From contig DOVB01000077.1 in the NCBI GenBank assembly GCA_003520285.1, positions 1 through 10,684 of the forward strand: a stretch of DNA of 10,684 nt, given 5' to 3'. Positions 1 to 6,594 of this stretch are shown here, in pieces. Position 1 is the stretch's first letter, and every line of letters begins with the position of its first letter. The notes beneath the pieces are model-generated. The model was not told where the DNA came from and ran no database searches. It worked only from the letters and a program-made list of their open reading frames with translations. Position numbers and translations under genes: made by a program. Source of the stretch: Halieaceae bacterium (GTDB lineage: Bacteria; Pseudomonadota; Gammaproteobacteria; Pseudomonadales; Halieaceae).

Positions 1-639
1 GTGCATGAAGGACGTCTGAGTCAAGCGGTCGAGACCCTACAGGGTTTAAATCCCGCCTGTAAGGTATCGGGCGCACTCTGCAATGTCACCCAAGAAGCCG
101 AGGTACAGGCGCTCATTGAGCATGCAGAGGAAGTCACAGGCGGCGTTGATGTTCTTATCAACAATGCGGGTTTAGGCGGCACGCGGTTACTGGTAGACAT
201 GACAGATGAAGAATGGGATCGGGTGCTGGATATTACCCTCACCGGGACTATGCGAATGACGCGAGCTATGCTGCGTGTGATGCAGCCTCGGGGCCGCGGT
301 GTCATCGTTAACAACGCCTCGGTTCTGGGGTGGCGAGCTCAAAAAGAGCAATGCCACTATGCCGCGGCCAAGGCTGGCGTAATGGCGCTCACACGCTGTG
401 CCGCGCTTGAAGCTGCGGACTTTGGTATTCGGATCAATGCCGTGTCGCCAAGTATCGCGCTGCATGCATTTCTAAAGAAGACGACACCGCCGGAATTGCT
501 CGAGAAACTGGCAGAGAGAGAGGCTTTTGGACGTGCCGCCGAGGTTTGGGAAGTGGCGAATGTGATGATTTTTCTGGCGTCTGATTACGCCAGTTATATG
601 ACAGGCGAGGTGCTGTCCGTGTCGAGCCAGCACCCCTAA
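1..639 (+). CDS. ipdF: IpdF-like short-chain dehydrogenase/reductase, 5' truncated by the window edge
   Basis: NAD(P)-dependent oxidoreductase of the classical SDR family, cytoplasmic. The visible 212 residues lack the N-terminal TGxxxGxG nucleotide loop and begin in the region after beta-2, so the true start is upstream of the window and the GTG at base 1 is not a start. NNAG is at residues 54-57. The catalytic residues are Ser107 (in VNNASVLGW), Tyr120 and Lys124 (YAAAK), followed by RINAVSPSIA. The block NNASVLGWRAQ...HYAAAKAGVMALTRC and the SxQHP C-terminus closely match my memory of mycobacterial IpdF (Rv3559c). IpdF oxidises the 5-hydroxy group of a hydrindane-carboxyl-CoA intermediate in steroid C/D-ring breakdown. 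A KstD-like gene follows 94 nt downstream on the same strand, which supports a steroid role. SDR membership is certain; the IpdF assignment is likely but rests on recalled similarity. Confidence 0.8.
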   Translation: MHEGRLSQAVETLQGLNPACKVSGALCNVTQEAEVQALIEHAEEVTGGVDVLINNAGLGGTRLLVDMTDEEWDRVLDITLTGTMRMTRAMLRVMQPRGRGVIVNNASVLGWRAQKEQCHYAAAKAGVMALTRCAALEAADFGIRINAVSPSIALHAFLKKTTPPELLEKLAEREAFGRAAEVWEVANVMIFLASDYASYMTGEVLSVSSQHP

Positions 640-642
640 GAA

Positions 643-670
643 CAGGCGCGACTTTTTGAAAGGGCGCCTG
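643..670 (+). promoter_or_regulatory. Stem-loop between the ipdF-like and kstD-like genes
   Basis: CAGGCGC (643-649) is perfectly complementary to GCGCCTG (664-670). An inner CTTT/AAAG pairing (652-655 with 659-662) closes a 3-nt loop, and a small internal bulge lies between the two helices. It starts four bases after the ipdF-like stop codon. There is no T-run after the 3' arm, so it is not a classical intrinsic terminator. It could limit read-through, stabilise the upstream transcript end, or adjust expression of the downstream genes. The structure is seen directly; the role is inferred. Confidence 0.45.
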
Positions 671-733
671 ATCCAAACGATGCGACAAGACGAGACAATA
701 ACAAAGTCAGGCGATTGATTGAGGGTAGAGGAT

Positions 734-2443
734 ATGGCAAGTCAACAGTGGGATAGATCCGTCGACCTATTGGTAGTAGGTACTGGCAACGGTGGATTAA
801 CAGCGGCCGTCTGTAATTATGAGATGGGCACCAAAGACATTCTTGTGATCGACAAAGCCGATAAAGTCGGTGGCACCAGTTCCTCTTCAGGTGGCGGTAT
901 TTGGGTCCCTTGCAATCACTACGCACAAGAAGCTGGCGCCAGTGATTCACTTGACGAAGCGCGTGAGTATTTGCGGCAAACACTCGACGGTGAGGATGTG
1001 CCAGACGAGCTCATCGAGAGTTATCTCCAAAATGGCCCAAAGATGCTCCGATTCCTGCATGATAGAACGCCGGTTCGATACGAGTCTCTGGATCACTACC
1101 CTGATTATTACACCAATGTCCCTGGCGCTAAAGAGGGACACCGATCACTTGAGCCAGCGCCATTTATGGCTTCTGAGCTTGGTGCTGACTATAAAAAATT
1201 ACGCTACACCCACCACATGATGCGGATGTTTGGTGTTATCCACTTCACTCAGGTCGAGGCCCAGGTTTTGATGGTGCAAATGCCCGGCTGGATTAAGCTG
1301 CTGGGTAAAATGATCTGGGATTATATCTCTGACATTCCTTGGCGGCTTCGCACCCCTATCTCTCGTCGTTTATGCTGTGGTTCCGCAGGCGTTGGCCGGC
1401 TTTTCTTGAGTGTGAAACAACGTGATATCCCCATTGAGCTCAATACAGGGTTTAAAGATTTGGTGGTTGAAGAGGGTCGCGTGGTTGGCGCGGTCATTGA
1501 ACAAGACGGCAAAGAGATCAGGGTCGAGGCGCGTAAAGCGGTGATCTTGGCCTCTGGCGGTTTTGAAAAAAATCAGGCCTTGCGTGAGCAGTATTTACCC
1601 GCCCCAACCAACACTGAATGGAGTGCCGGCGCCGAGACCAACCGGGGAGATGCTCTTATTGCTGGGTTGGGTCTGGGTGCTAAGACGCGTCTCCTGAATG
1701 GTGCTTGGTGGACTACCACTGTCTGCGTTCCAGGCGAGCCGCAGCCGCGATTAAGTATTATGGAAAAATCATTCCCCGGCTCTTGCGTGGTGAATAAAGC
1801 AGGTCGCCGATTTGCGAATGAATCGCAAAACTACATGGCGTTTCAAAAAGAGTTGTTCAAAGCACATACCGATGACAACCCATGTGCACCGGCCTATCAT
1901 ATTTTTGATGCCCGATTCCGACGGACCTATATCGCCGGTCCCCTCATGACCGCCGCCATGAAACCCGATTGGACCATCCCAAAATCATGGTTCGAGACGG
2001 GCTTTGTTGCAAAAGCATCCACGATTCGTGAGCTGGCTGAGACCTTGGGTATTGATCCCGACGGGCTAGAAGAGACGATTACCAAGATGAATCACTATGC
2101 GGCCACAGGCAAAGACGAAGAGTTTGGTCGGGGTGATTCCGCCTATGATCGCTACTATGCCGATCCGGCCATCAAGCCCAACCCCTGTTTGGCAACCATC
2201 GATGAAGCACCGTTTTATGCTATGCGTATTGATGCGGGAGATTTTGGCACTCTGGGTGGACTCGATACCACCGTTGATGCTCAGGTTAAAGCAGAAGCGG
2301 GTGGTGTCATTGAGGGCCTTTACGCCGTTGGGAACTGTTCCGCAGCTTTATTACCTACCTATCCCGGCCCCGGTGCTACCTTGGGTCCGGCGATGACCAT
2401 GGCGTATCAAGCCGCCAAACATATCAACCAATACAGTGATTAA
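734..2443 (+). CDS. kstD: 3-ketosteroid Delta1-dehydrogenase-like FAD-dependent oxidoreductase
   Basis: Flavoprotein of the FAD_binding_2 (fumarate reductase/KstD) family, 569 aa, about the family's usual length. KstD enzymes 1,2-desaturate 3-oxosteroid ring A, the step that primes ring B opening. The FAD dinucleotide loop VVGTGNGG is at residues 14-21, with IDKADKVGGT following and SSGGGIWVP near 52-58. A KstD-like YPDYY...GHRSLEP segment lies near 122-140. GRRFANESQNY ends at Tyr367, and the C-terminal YAVGNCSAALLPTYPGPGATLGPAMT is KstD-like. Tyr543 and Gly547 of YPGPG fit the catalytic Tyr487/Gly491 pair of Rhodococcus KSTD1, and Tyr367 may match Tyr318. ATG 734 is chosen over an in-frame TTG at 719 because GAGGG (721-725) lies 8 nt upstream of it and the FAD loop then sits at the usual distance. 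The next gene starts 3 nt after the stop. The exact steroid substrate is unknown. Confidence 0.82.
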   Translation: MASQQWDRSVDLLVVGTGNGGLTAAVCNYEMGTKDILVIDKADKVGGTSSSSGGGIWVPCNHYAQEAGASDSLDEAREYLRQTLDGEDVPDELIESYLQNGPKMLRFLHDRTPVRYESLDHYPDYYTNVPGAKEGHRSLEPAPFMASELGADYKKLRYTHHMMRMFGVIHFTQVEAQVLMVQMPGWIKLLGKMIWDYISDIPWRLRTPISRRLCCGSAGVGRLFLSVKQRDIPIELNTGFKDLVVEEGRVVGAVIEQDGKEIRVEARKAVILASGGFEKNQALREQYLPAPTNTEWSAGAETNRGDALIAGLGLGAKTRLLNGAWWTTTVCVPGEPQPRLSIMEKSFPGSCVVNKAGRRFANESQNYMAFQKELFKAHTDDNPCAPAYHIFDARFRRTYIAGPLMTAAMKPDWTIPKSWFETGFVAKASTIRELAETLGIDPDGLEETITKMNHYAATGKDEEFGRGDSAYDRYYADPAIKPNPCLATIDEAPFYAMRIDAGDFGTLGGLDTTVDAQVKAEAGGVIEGLYAVGNCSAALLPTYPGPGATLGPAMTMAYQAAKHINQYSD

Positions 2444-2446
2444 GCC

Positions 2447-2908
2447 ATGCTAGATTTAGAGTCGATTGAGCTGATAAAGCAGTTAAAGGCCCGTTATTTC
2501 AGGTTTCTAGATACCGGCGATCAAGCTGGGTTAGAGACTATTTTTACAGAAGACGTGACCGCACGATTCATTGGCGGTCATTACGACATTGATGTGGCCG
2601 GCAGAGCGAAACTCCTAAAGTTCTACGGCTATTCCTTTACCGATCAAAAGTTCGGCATGCACACGGGACACCACCCAGAGATTACGGTTCAGGGTGAGAC
2701 AGCAACGGGCCTTTGGTATCTGCAGGATATTTTTATTAATTTGGAGGACAACACCACGGTAATGGGCTCGGCCCTGTATACAGATAAGTATGTTCGTATC
2801 AATGGTGACTGGCGGATCACTCACACCGCCTATGAACGACTGTGGGAAGAGATACATCCTCGATCTGCCGATATCCAGCTGTTGGTGCGACCCGTCAAGC
2901 CAAAGTAG
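2447..2908 (+). CDS. SnoaL/NTF2-fold protein, BaiE-like hydroxysteroid dehydratase candidate
   Basis: Small soluble protein of 153 aa with the cone-shaped SnoaL/NTF2-like fold. Aligned by eye with my recollection of Clostridium BaiE (bile-acid 7alpha-dehydratase), it shares the pattern KxRYFRxLD, MHxGHxPEIT, TATGxWYLxD, YTDKY and a late Arg. BaiE catalytic Tyr30, Asp35, His83, Asp106 and Arg146 correspond to Tyr17, Asp22, His72, Asp94 and Arg131 here. BaiE Tyr54 becomes Phe41. The start lies 3 nt after the kstD-like stop with no good Shine-Dalgarno, which points to translational coupling. Next to a KstD-like gene, the natural reading is water elimination from a hydroxylated steroid or bile-acid intermediate, as described for the proteobacterial SnoaL-like 7alpha-dehydratase Hsh2. 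It could instead be a non-catalytic or isomerase NTF2 protein. Fold is certain; dehydratase function is a reasoned inference. Confidence 0.7.
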   Translation: MLDLESIELIKQLKARYFRFLDTGDQAGLETIFTEDVTARFIGGHYDIDVAGRAKLLKFYGYSFTDQKFGMHTGHHPEITVQGETATGLWYLQDIFINLEDNTTVMGSALYTDKYVRINGDWRITHTAYERLWEEIHPRSADIQLLVRPVKPK

Positions 2909-3332
2909 ACGTGGCTGCTATCTAGCCTGGCATATTGAAATCTAAAAACGCACCGATAGGCGTCAGTGTCGGCCCTTGAGCGATGAGGCATCGAAGAGCA
3001 GCTTCGATACCTTTAATCTTGGCTTTAACGGCATTGGTGACCTTGAAGCCTAATTCGCCATTCAATTAAGAGGTTTGCAGCGTTTCCTGCTCTGTGAAGA
3101 AAGCGGCAACGTGCAGCTTGGTAGCGTCACCAATCCTCGCTTTCATGCCACACTCATAGCTCGCGGCAGCCTAATTTCAAAACTCGAAGAGATTCACGAT
3201 GTCTGTTCCACGACTTATGTTTTGGGCATTGATATCAGGTTTCATCAGGGAAAGTTGGCGGCTCTTAAACAGAGCGGCTAGTATTAGAGCCTGGCTGGGC
3301 GCATCAACATTGATTCATCGAGAGGGCAAAAC
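2909..3332. other. Gene-poor stretch with decayed coding remnants
   Basis: No intact gene is recognisable in these 424 bases. On the minus strand, one frame runs from 3170 to 2922 for 83 codons, broken by a single TAA (3066-3068). It reads ...YECGMKARIGDATKLHV... before the stop and ...GELGFKVTNAVKAKIKGIEA... after it. This looks protein-like but I cannot assign it to a family. The short plus-strand frames here (3075-3281 and 3199-3342) have no recognisable motif. The stretch ends at the ribosome binding site (AGAGGG, 3321-3326) of the truncated [2Fe-2S] gene at 3333. A weak GGCT...AGCC pairing lies just after the upstream SnoaL gene (2913-2928) without a T-run. Confidence 0.4.
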
Positions 3333-3413
3333 ATGCAGTTAACGATCAACGGCGCGGTGCAGGTGATTGATGTTGCAACCGATACTCCACTGCTTTTTGA
3401 CTCGGAACGGTGA
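3333..3413 (+). pseudogene. N-terminal stub of a [2Fe-2S] subunit (isoquinoline/xanthine oxidoreductase small-subunit type)
   Basis: ATG 3333 is preceded by AGAGGG with a spacing of 6 nt. The first 22 codons include QLTINGAVQVIDV and end in DTPLLF. This is the characteristic opening of the plant-ferredoxin-like domain in molybdenum hydroxylase small subunits such as IorA, whose family pattern continues WVLRDxLGLTGTKxGCG. Here the match stops abruptly after Phe22 (base 3398). Four unrelated codons and a TGA (3411-3413) follow, so every cluster-binding cysteine is missing and the fragment cannot bind a cluster. The sequence beyond belongs to the tail of an oppositely oriented SDR pseudogene. 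The likely explanation is deletion or recombination that removed the rest of the gene. Family assignment rests on 22 residues and is therefore moderate. Confidence 0.55.
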
Positions 3414-4040
3414 ACAGGGCGCTACAGTATCAGGCACTTCGGTTTTTCCGGCATCGTCGACGGGGCCATTCTCTAGGTTATCGGCAACGAGCCCCGAGCT
3501 GGCTAATATAGGGGTATCTACTGGGCCCGGGCACAAAGTAGAAACACCGATGTTGGCACCTTGCTCCGCCAGCTCTTGTTGCAGCGTTTCAGTAATGCCG
3601 CGCACTGCCATCTTGGTTGCTGTGTAAGAGCCTAAGCCAGCACCCGAGATAAATGATGCGACTGAGCCTGTATTCACAATGTGCGCGTGGGATCCCTGTT
3701 CAATCATGTGTGGCACAAAAGCTAACAGGCCGTTCACCACGCCCATCAAGTTGACATTGACCACCATGCCCGCGTTGTTGAAGAGTAAGTTGATGTGCCC
3801 AAACTGCTCGAATACCTCTTTCGCTAAGATCTGTAGTTGTGTCGCATCACTGACGTCTACCAGCCGGCAGAACACCTGCTCGTTAAATGCTTTAAGCTCG
3901 GGTTAGAGAGCGCTGAGTCCATTTTAATCTTTGTCGACCGCTATAACGATGTGACCGCGTTCGGCGGCAAATAAGGCGATAGCGCGGCCAATGCCGCTCG
4001 CAGCGCCGGTGACTACGGCAATGGGAGCAGTAATTGTCAT
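3339..4040 (-). pseudogene. Short-chain dehydrogenase/reductase pseudogene (two in-frame TAA codons, internal deletion, lost C-terminus)
   Basis: The gene begins with ATG at 4040, preceded by GAGG at a suitable distance. It opens with a normal SDR nucleotide loop, TGAASGIG (residues 11-18). Codons 39 (3924-3926) and 46 (3903-3905) are TAA; one base change in each would restore Glu/Gln-type codons, and the frame continues unbroken as SDR: DVSD (62-65), NNAG (88-91), NTGS with Ser126, and YTATK with Tyr139 and Lys143, then LCPGPVDTPI. Between NNAG and NVNLMG only a few residues remain where SDRs have about 20, so roughly 15-20 codons are deleted in frame near 3760. After about 3425 the reading frame leaves SDR homology and runs antisense through the [2Fe-2S] stub to a chance stop. 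Substrate unknown. It lies downstream of the aldehyde dehydrogenase on the same strand and may once have been the operon's last gene. Confidence 0.85.
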
Positions 4041-4119
4041 GAAGTCCTCGTTAGATTATTTTGTGTGCCCGACACTCTAGCCTGTTCACGATAGCGGAAT
4101 CAGTCTATTGAACTTTGAG

Positions 4120-4143
4120 CCTCTACGCCAAATAGCGTAGAGG
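4120..4143. promoter_or_regulatory. Perfect inverted repeat, 9-bp arms with 6-nt spacer
   Basis: CCTCTACGC (4120-4128), spacer CCAAATA-like core, then GCGTAGAGG (4135-4143); the two arms are exact reverse complements. It lies downstream of the aldehyde dehydrogenase stop and about 80 nt upstream of the SDR pseudogene start, both on the minus strand. No T-run follows on either strand, so a classical intrinsic terminator is unlikely. It could be an RNA hairpin ending or protecting the aldehyde dehydrogenase transcript, or a repressor operator for the now-dead SDR gene. The repeat is seen directly; the function is inferred. Confidence 0.5.
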
Positions 4144-4200
4144 GTGCTGGACGAAGGCTTCGATCGTCTGGCGTATCACTAGTTGCGCCATATCCGAGCC

Positions 4201-5631
4201 TCAGGAATCAGGCTCGGAAAAAATCCTAACGTCTGCTGGCTCGGCCATCTGACGTAACAATGCTCGTTTGCGCAGGAATCGCGTCATTCCCGCAACACCC
4301 ATGCGAGAGCCTCCCATTCCTGAGAGTTTAAAACTGTTCTTTTCTACATCATTTACGACGCCAGTCAAAGACGCGTCATTGATACTTATGCCGCCAGCGT
4401 CGATTCGGCTTGCAATGTAGTCACAGGTATGGGGGTTGTCGGAGAATACCGCACCCGACAAACCAAACTCACTGTCATTGGCAAGTTCTATGACTTTATC
4501 CACAGAGCTAAATGTCATGATGGGAATGATAGGGCCAAAGGTCTCTTCGCGCATAATTTTCATCTGATGATTGACTTCGGTAATCACGGTAGGCGGGTAC
4601 CATGTGCCGCCTTTAACTAAAGGAGCACCACCTCTAAGAACCGTGGCGCCCTGCGCTGTGGCATCATCGACTTGAGATTGGATGGTCTGTACTTGCTTGC
4701 TGAAGATAAGTGGTGCGATGTCTCCGCCCGTCTTGTGATCGCAGGTCAATGTGAGCTTGTCGACTTGTGTTAGAACTTCATTCAGAAATTTGCCGTAAAT
4801 ATCTTCGTGTACATAAATTCGTTCCAGCGATTGGCAGGCTTGGCCGGTCATGCCTAAGGCGCTACGTAAAATGGCGCGTGTCGCAAGCTCTATATTGGCA
4901 TCAGGCATCACAATCGCGGGGTCTTTACCGCCCAGTTCTAAAAAGGCGGGAATAAACCTTGTCGCGGCATGCTGAGCCACTTTGCGACCCGTGGCGACAC
5001 TGCCGGTGAAACAGATAGCGTCGACGTGGTCGATAATAGCGCCCCCAGTCTCGGGTCCGCCGGTAACGATATGAAAAACCTTAGCAATCGCAGGGACGTC
5101 ATTAATAGCTCGTTGCAAAGGTTCAATGAACCTAGGCGTTACCTCTGAGGGTTTGAGCAAAACCGAGCACCCGGCAGCCAAAGCGGCCATACCATCCAAG
5201 AAGGGCAATAGCAGAGGAACGTTCCAAGGACTAATAATTCCCACCACCGAATACGGCACATAGAGATGTCGGTAGGCCACAGTAGGCACTTGTCTCGAGA
5301 CCCCTTCACTCGCCAACCCTTCAAAAGCAATGGTGCATTGCGTGCTCCAATGTCTGGCAATGTACACGCTGATCGAAGCCTCTAAAGCTGAGAAGGTGGT
5401 GCGGCCGGTGTCCTCTGCTAGAGCGTTACTTAATGCCTGTTGGTGCATCTCGAGTGCATCGGCGAACTTGCCAATAATAGCGCCGCGTTCAGCGGCAGTG
5501 CGGTTTGACCAGCTGAGCTGCGCGTCACGCAGGGCGGCGGCGACAATACTAATTTCGTCTGGGCCCATATCAGGGATGTGGTAATCGATCAAACCTGTTT
5601 TAGGGTTGCGCACATCAATCATGTTATTCAT
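4201..5631 (-). CDS. NAD(P)-dependent aldehyde dehydrogenase family protein
   Basis: Cytoplasmic ALDH-superfamily enzyme, 476 aa, a typical full length. It oxidises an aldehyde to the carboxylic acid through a cysteine thiohemiacetal. Catalytic and cofactor residues are all present: PWN with Asn137, KPSE with Lys160, the coenzyme-site FTGS (208-211), LELGGKDP with general-base Glu232, GQACQS with nucleophile Cys266, and REETFGP with Glu363. The C-terminus keeps KLSGMGGSRMG (435-445). The start at 5631 lies 3 nt after the lyase stop codon, with GAGG inside the end of that gene as ribosome binding site, so the two are translationally linked. A second in-frame ATG at codon 4 is possible but further from the GAGG. 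Its substrate cannot be read from sequence; being in one operon with a lyase and a reductase suggests it makes the acid that the CoA-transferase and lyase consume. Confidence 0.93.
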   Translation of the reverse strand: MNNMIDVRNPKTGLIDYHIPDMGPDEISIVAAALRDAQLSWSNRTAAERGAIIGKFADALEMHQQALSNALAEDTGRTTFSALEASISVYIARHWSTQCTIAFEGLASEGVSRQVPTVAYRHLYVPYSVVGIISPWNVPLLLPFLDGMAALAAGCSVLLKPSEVTPRFIEPLQRAINDVPAIAKVFHIVTGGPETGGAIIDHVDAICFTGSVATGRKVAQHAATRFIPAFLELGGKDPAIVMPDANIELATRAILRSALGMTGQACQSLERIYVHEDIYGKFLNEVLTQVDKLTLTCDHKTGGDIAPLIFSKQVQTIQSQVDDATAQGATVLRGGAPLVKGGTWYPPTVITEVNHQMKIMREETFGPIIPIMTFSSVDKVIELANDSEFGLSGAVFSDNPHTCDYIASRIDAGGISINDASLTGVVNDVEKNSFKLSGMGGSRMGVAGMTRFLRKRALLRQMAEPADVRIFSEPDS

Positions 5632-5634
5632 GCC

Positions 5635-6579
5635 TTACCTCGTCTTTGCCTGCTGTGACCATCCTAAAGGTAAGCCTGCTAAAGACGTAAATCCGTACCA
5701 GGCTTCATTGGGCAAAAGTTGGGCGACCTCACGTCGCACACAGAGCAATTTTTCAAGATCAATGCCGGTGTCAAAGCCCATGGCTTCCAGCATAAATACT
5801 AAATCCTCGGTGATGATGTTGCCGCTTGCTCCGGGCGCGAAGGGGCAGCCTCCAAGACCACCTAAGGAGCTGTCAATGGTGCTTATTCCAATCTCTACAG
5901 CTCTGAGTGCGTTGGCAAGACCTTGCCCTCGGGTATTGTGCAGATGAACGCCTGTCAATTTAGACTCGCCGCATTTTTTCCAAATGCCTGTGGTAAGCCG
6001 CTCTAGCTGAGCGGGGTTCCCCATTCCCGTTGTGTCTGAAAGCCCCACTTCATCAACCCCTAAATCGAGAACTCGTTGAGCCATAGTAATGACAAAATCT
6101 TCATTGATCTGGCCTTCGAGGGTACAACCAAAGGCTGTTGATAGCCCGACTTCGAAATGTGGGCGTTGGTCACTCGGCACGGTTTGTACCGCTTGTACAC
6201 ACCGCTTTATTTCCTCGAGCATAGCGCTGTGGGTTTTTTTTACGTTCTTTAAGCTGTGCGCTTCACTCATCGACAACGGAATCGATATTTTATGTGCGCC
6301 TGCGGCTATTGCTGCTTCACAGCCTCGAAAGTTTGGTACTAGCACCGCGACTGTTAAGCCGGTCAGCTCGCGGCTCGCGGCGACGACCTCCGCGGTATCA
6401 GCAAGCTGTGGCAGAACTGTTGCTGGAACGAATGAGCCGACCTCGATCTCGCGAACGCCGGCCTCATATTCAGCTCGGATCCATTGCATTTTGTCGTCGG
6501 TAGATAAAATAGTGTTGATGCTCTGCAGACCGTCGCGAGGGCCGACCTCACTAATCAAAATTTGCTTTGTTACAGACAT
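5635..6579 (-). CDS. HMG-CoA lyase-family enzyme (HMGL-like TIM barrel), possible citramalyl-CoA lyase
   Basis: A 314-aa pyruvate-carboxyltransferase/HMGL-like TIM-barrel enzyme that retro-aldol-cleaves a 3-hydroxy-3-methyl acyl-CoA. Active-site features are complete: GPRDGLQ with Arg15 and Asp16, SDTTG with Asp182, the metal-binding pair His212/His214 in HLHNTRGQG, and the flexible loop GGLGGCPFAPGASGN with Cys245 and Asn254. The substrate-side loop reads SFVPATVLPQLAD (49-61), where canonical HMG-CoA lyases have SFVSPKWVPQMAD; this differs at the S-P-K segment. HMG-CoA lyase of leucine catabolism is one option. R-citramalyl-CoA lyase is another: in Chloroflexus that enzyme belongs to this family and works with a CaiB-type CoA-transferase, the partner encoded nearby here. 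ATG 6579 has AAGGAAG about 10 nt upstream, placed just after the reductase stop (gap 15 nt). Confidence 0.88.
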   Translation of the reverse strand: MSVTKQILISEVGPRDGLQSINTILSTDDKMQWIRAEYEAGVREIEVGSFVPATVLPQLADTAEVVAASRELTGLTVAVLVPNFRGCEAAIAAGAHKISIPLSMSEAHSLKNVKKTHSAMLEEIKRCVQAVQTVPSDQRPHFEVGLSTAFGCTLEGQINEDFVITMAQRVLDLGVDEVGLSDTTGMGNPAQLERLTTGIWKKCGESKLTGVHLHNTRGQGLANALRAVEIGISTIDSSLGGLGGCPFAPGASGNIITEDLVFMLEAMGFDTGIDLEKLLCVRREVAQLLPNEAWYGFTSLAGLPLGWSQQAKTR

Positions 6580-6594
6580 GTCTATGTGACTTCC

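Noticed and set aside
719..733. TTG at 719 as the start of the KstD-like gene
   Set aside because: ATG 734 has a GAGGG at proper spacing and places the FAD loop at the usual distance; the extra five codons contain that ribosome binding site.
2447..2908. Delta5-3-ketosteroid isomerase
   Set aside because: It shares the NTF2 fold, but the pattern and catalytic positions follow BaiE rather than the Tyr14/Asp38/Asp99 arrangement of the isomerase, and it is longer than the usual isomerase.
3075..3281. 68-codon plus-strand open frame as a gene
   Set aside because: No recognisable motif and no clear ribosome binding site, and the opposite strand has a more protein-like though broken frame.
3903..3926. 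Stop-codon recoding or read-through in the SDR
   Set aside because: Both stops are TAA with no selenocysteine-type or frameshift signal, and the gene also has an internal deletion and lost C-terminus, so inactivation is simpler.
4120..4143. Classical Rho-independent terminator
   Set aside because: There is no run of T after either arm on either strand.
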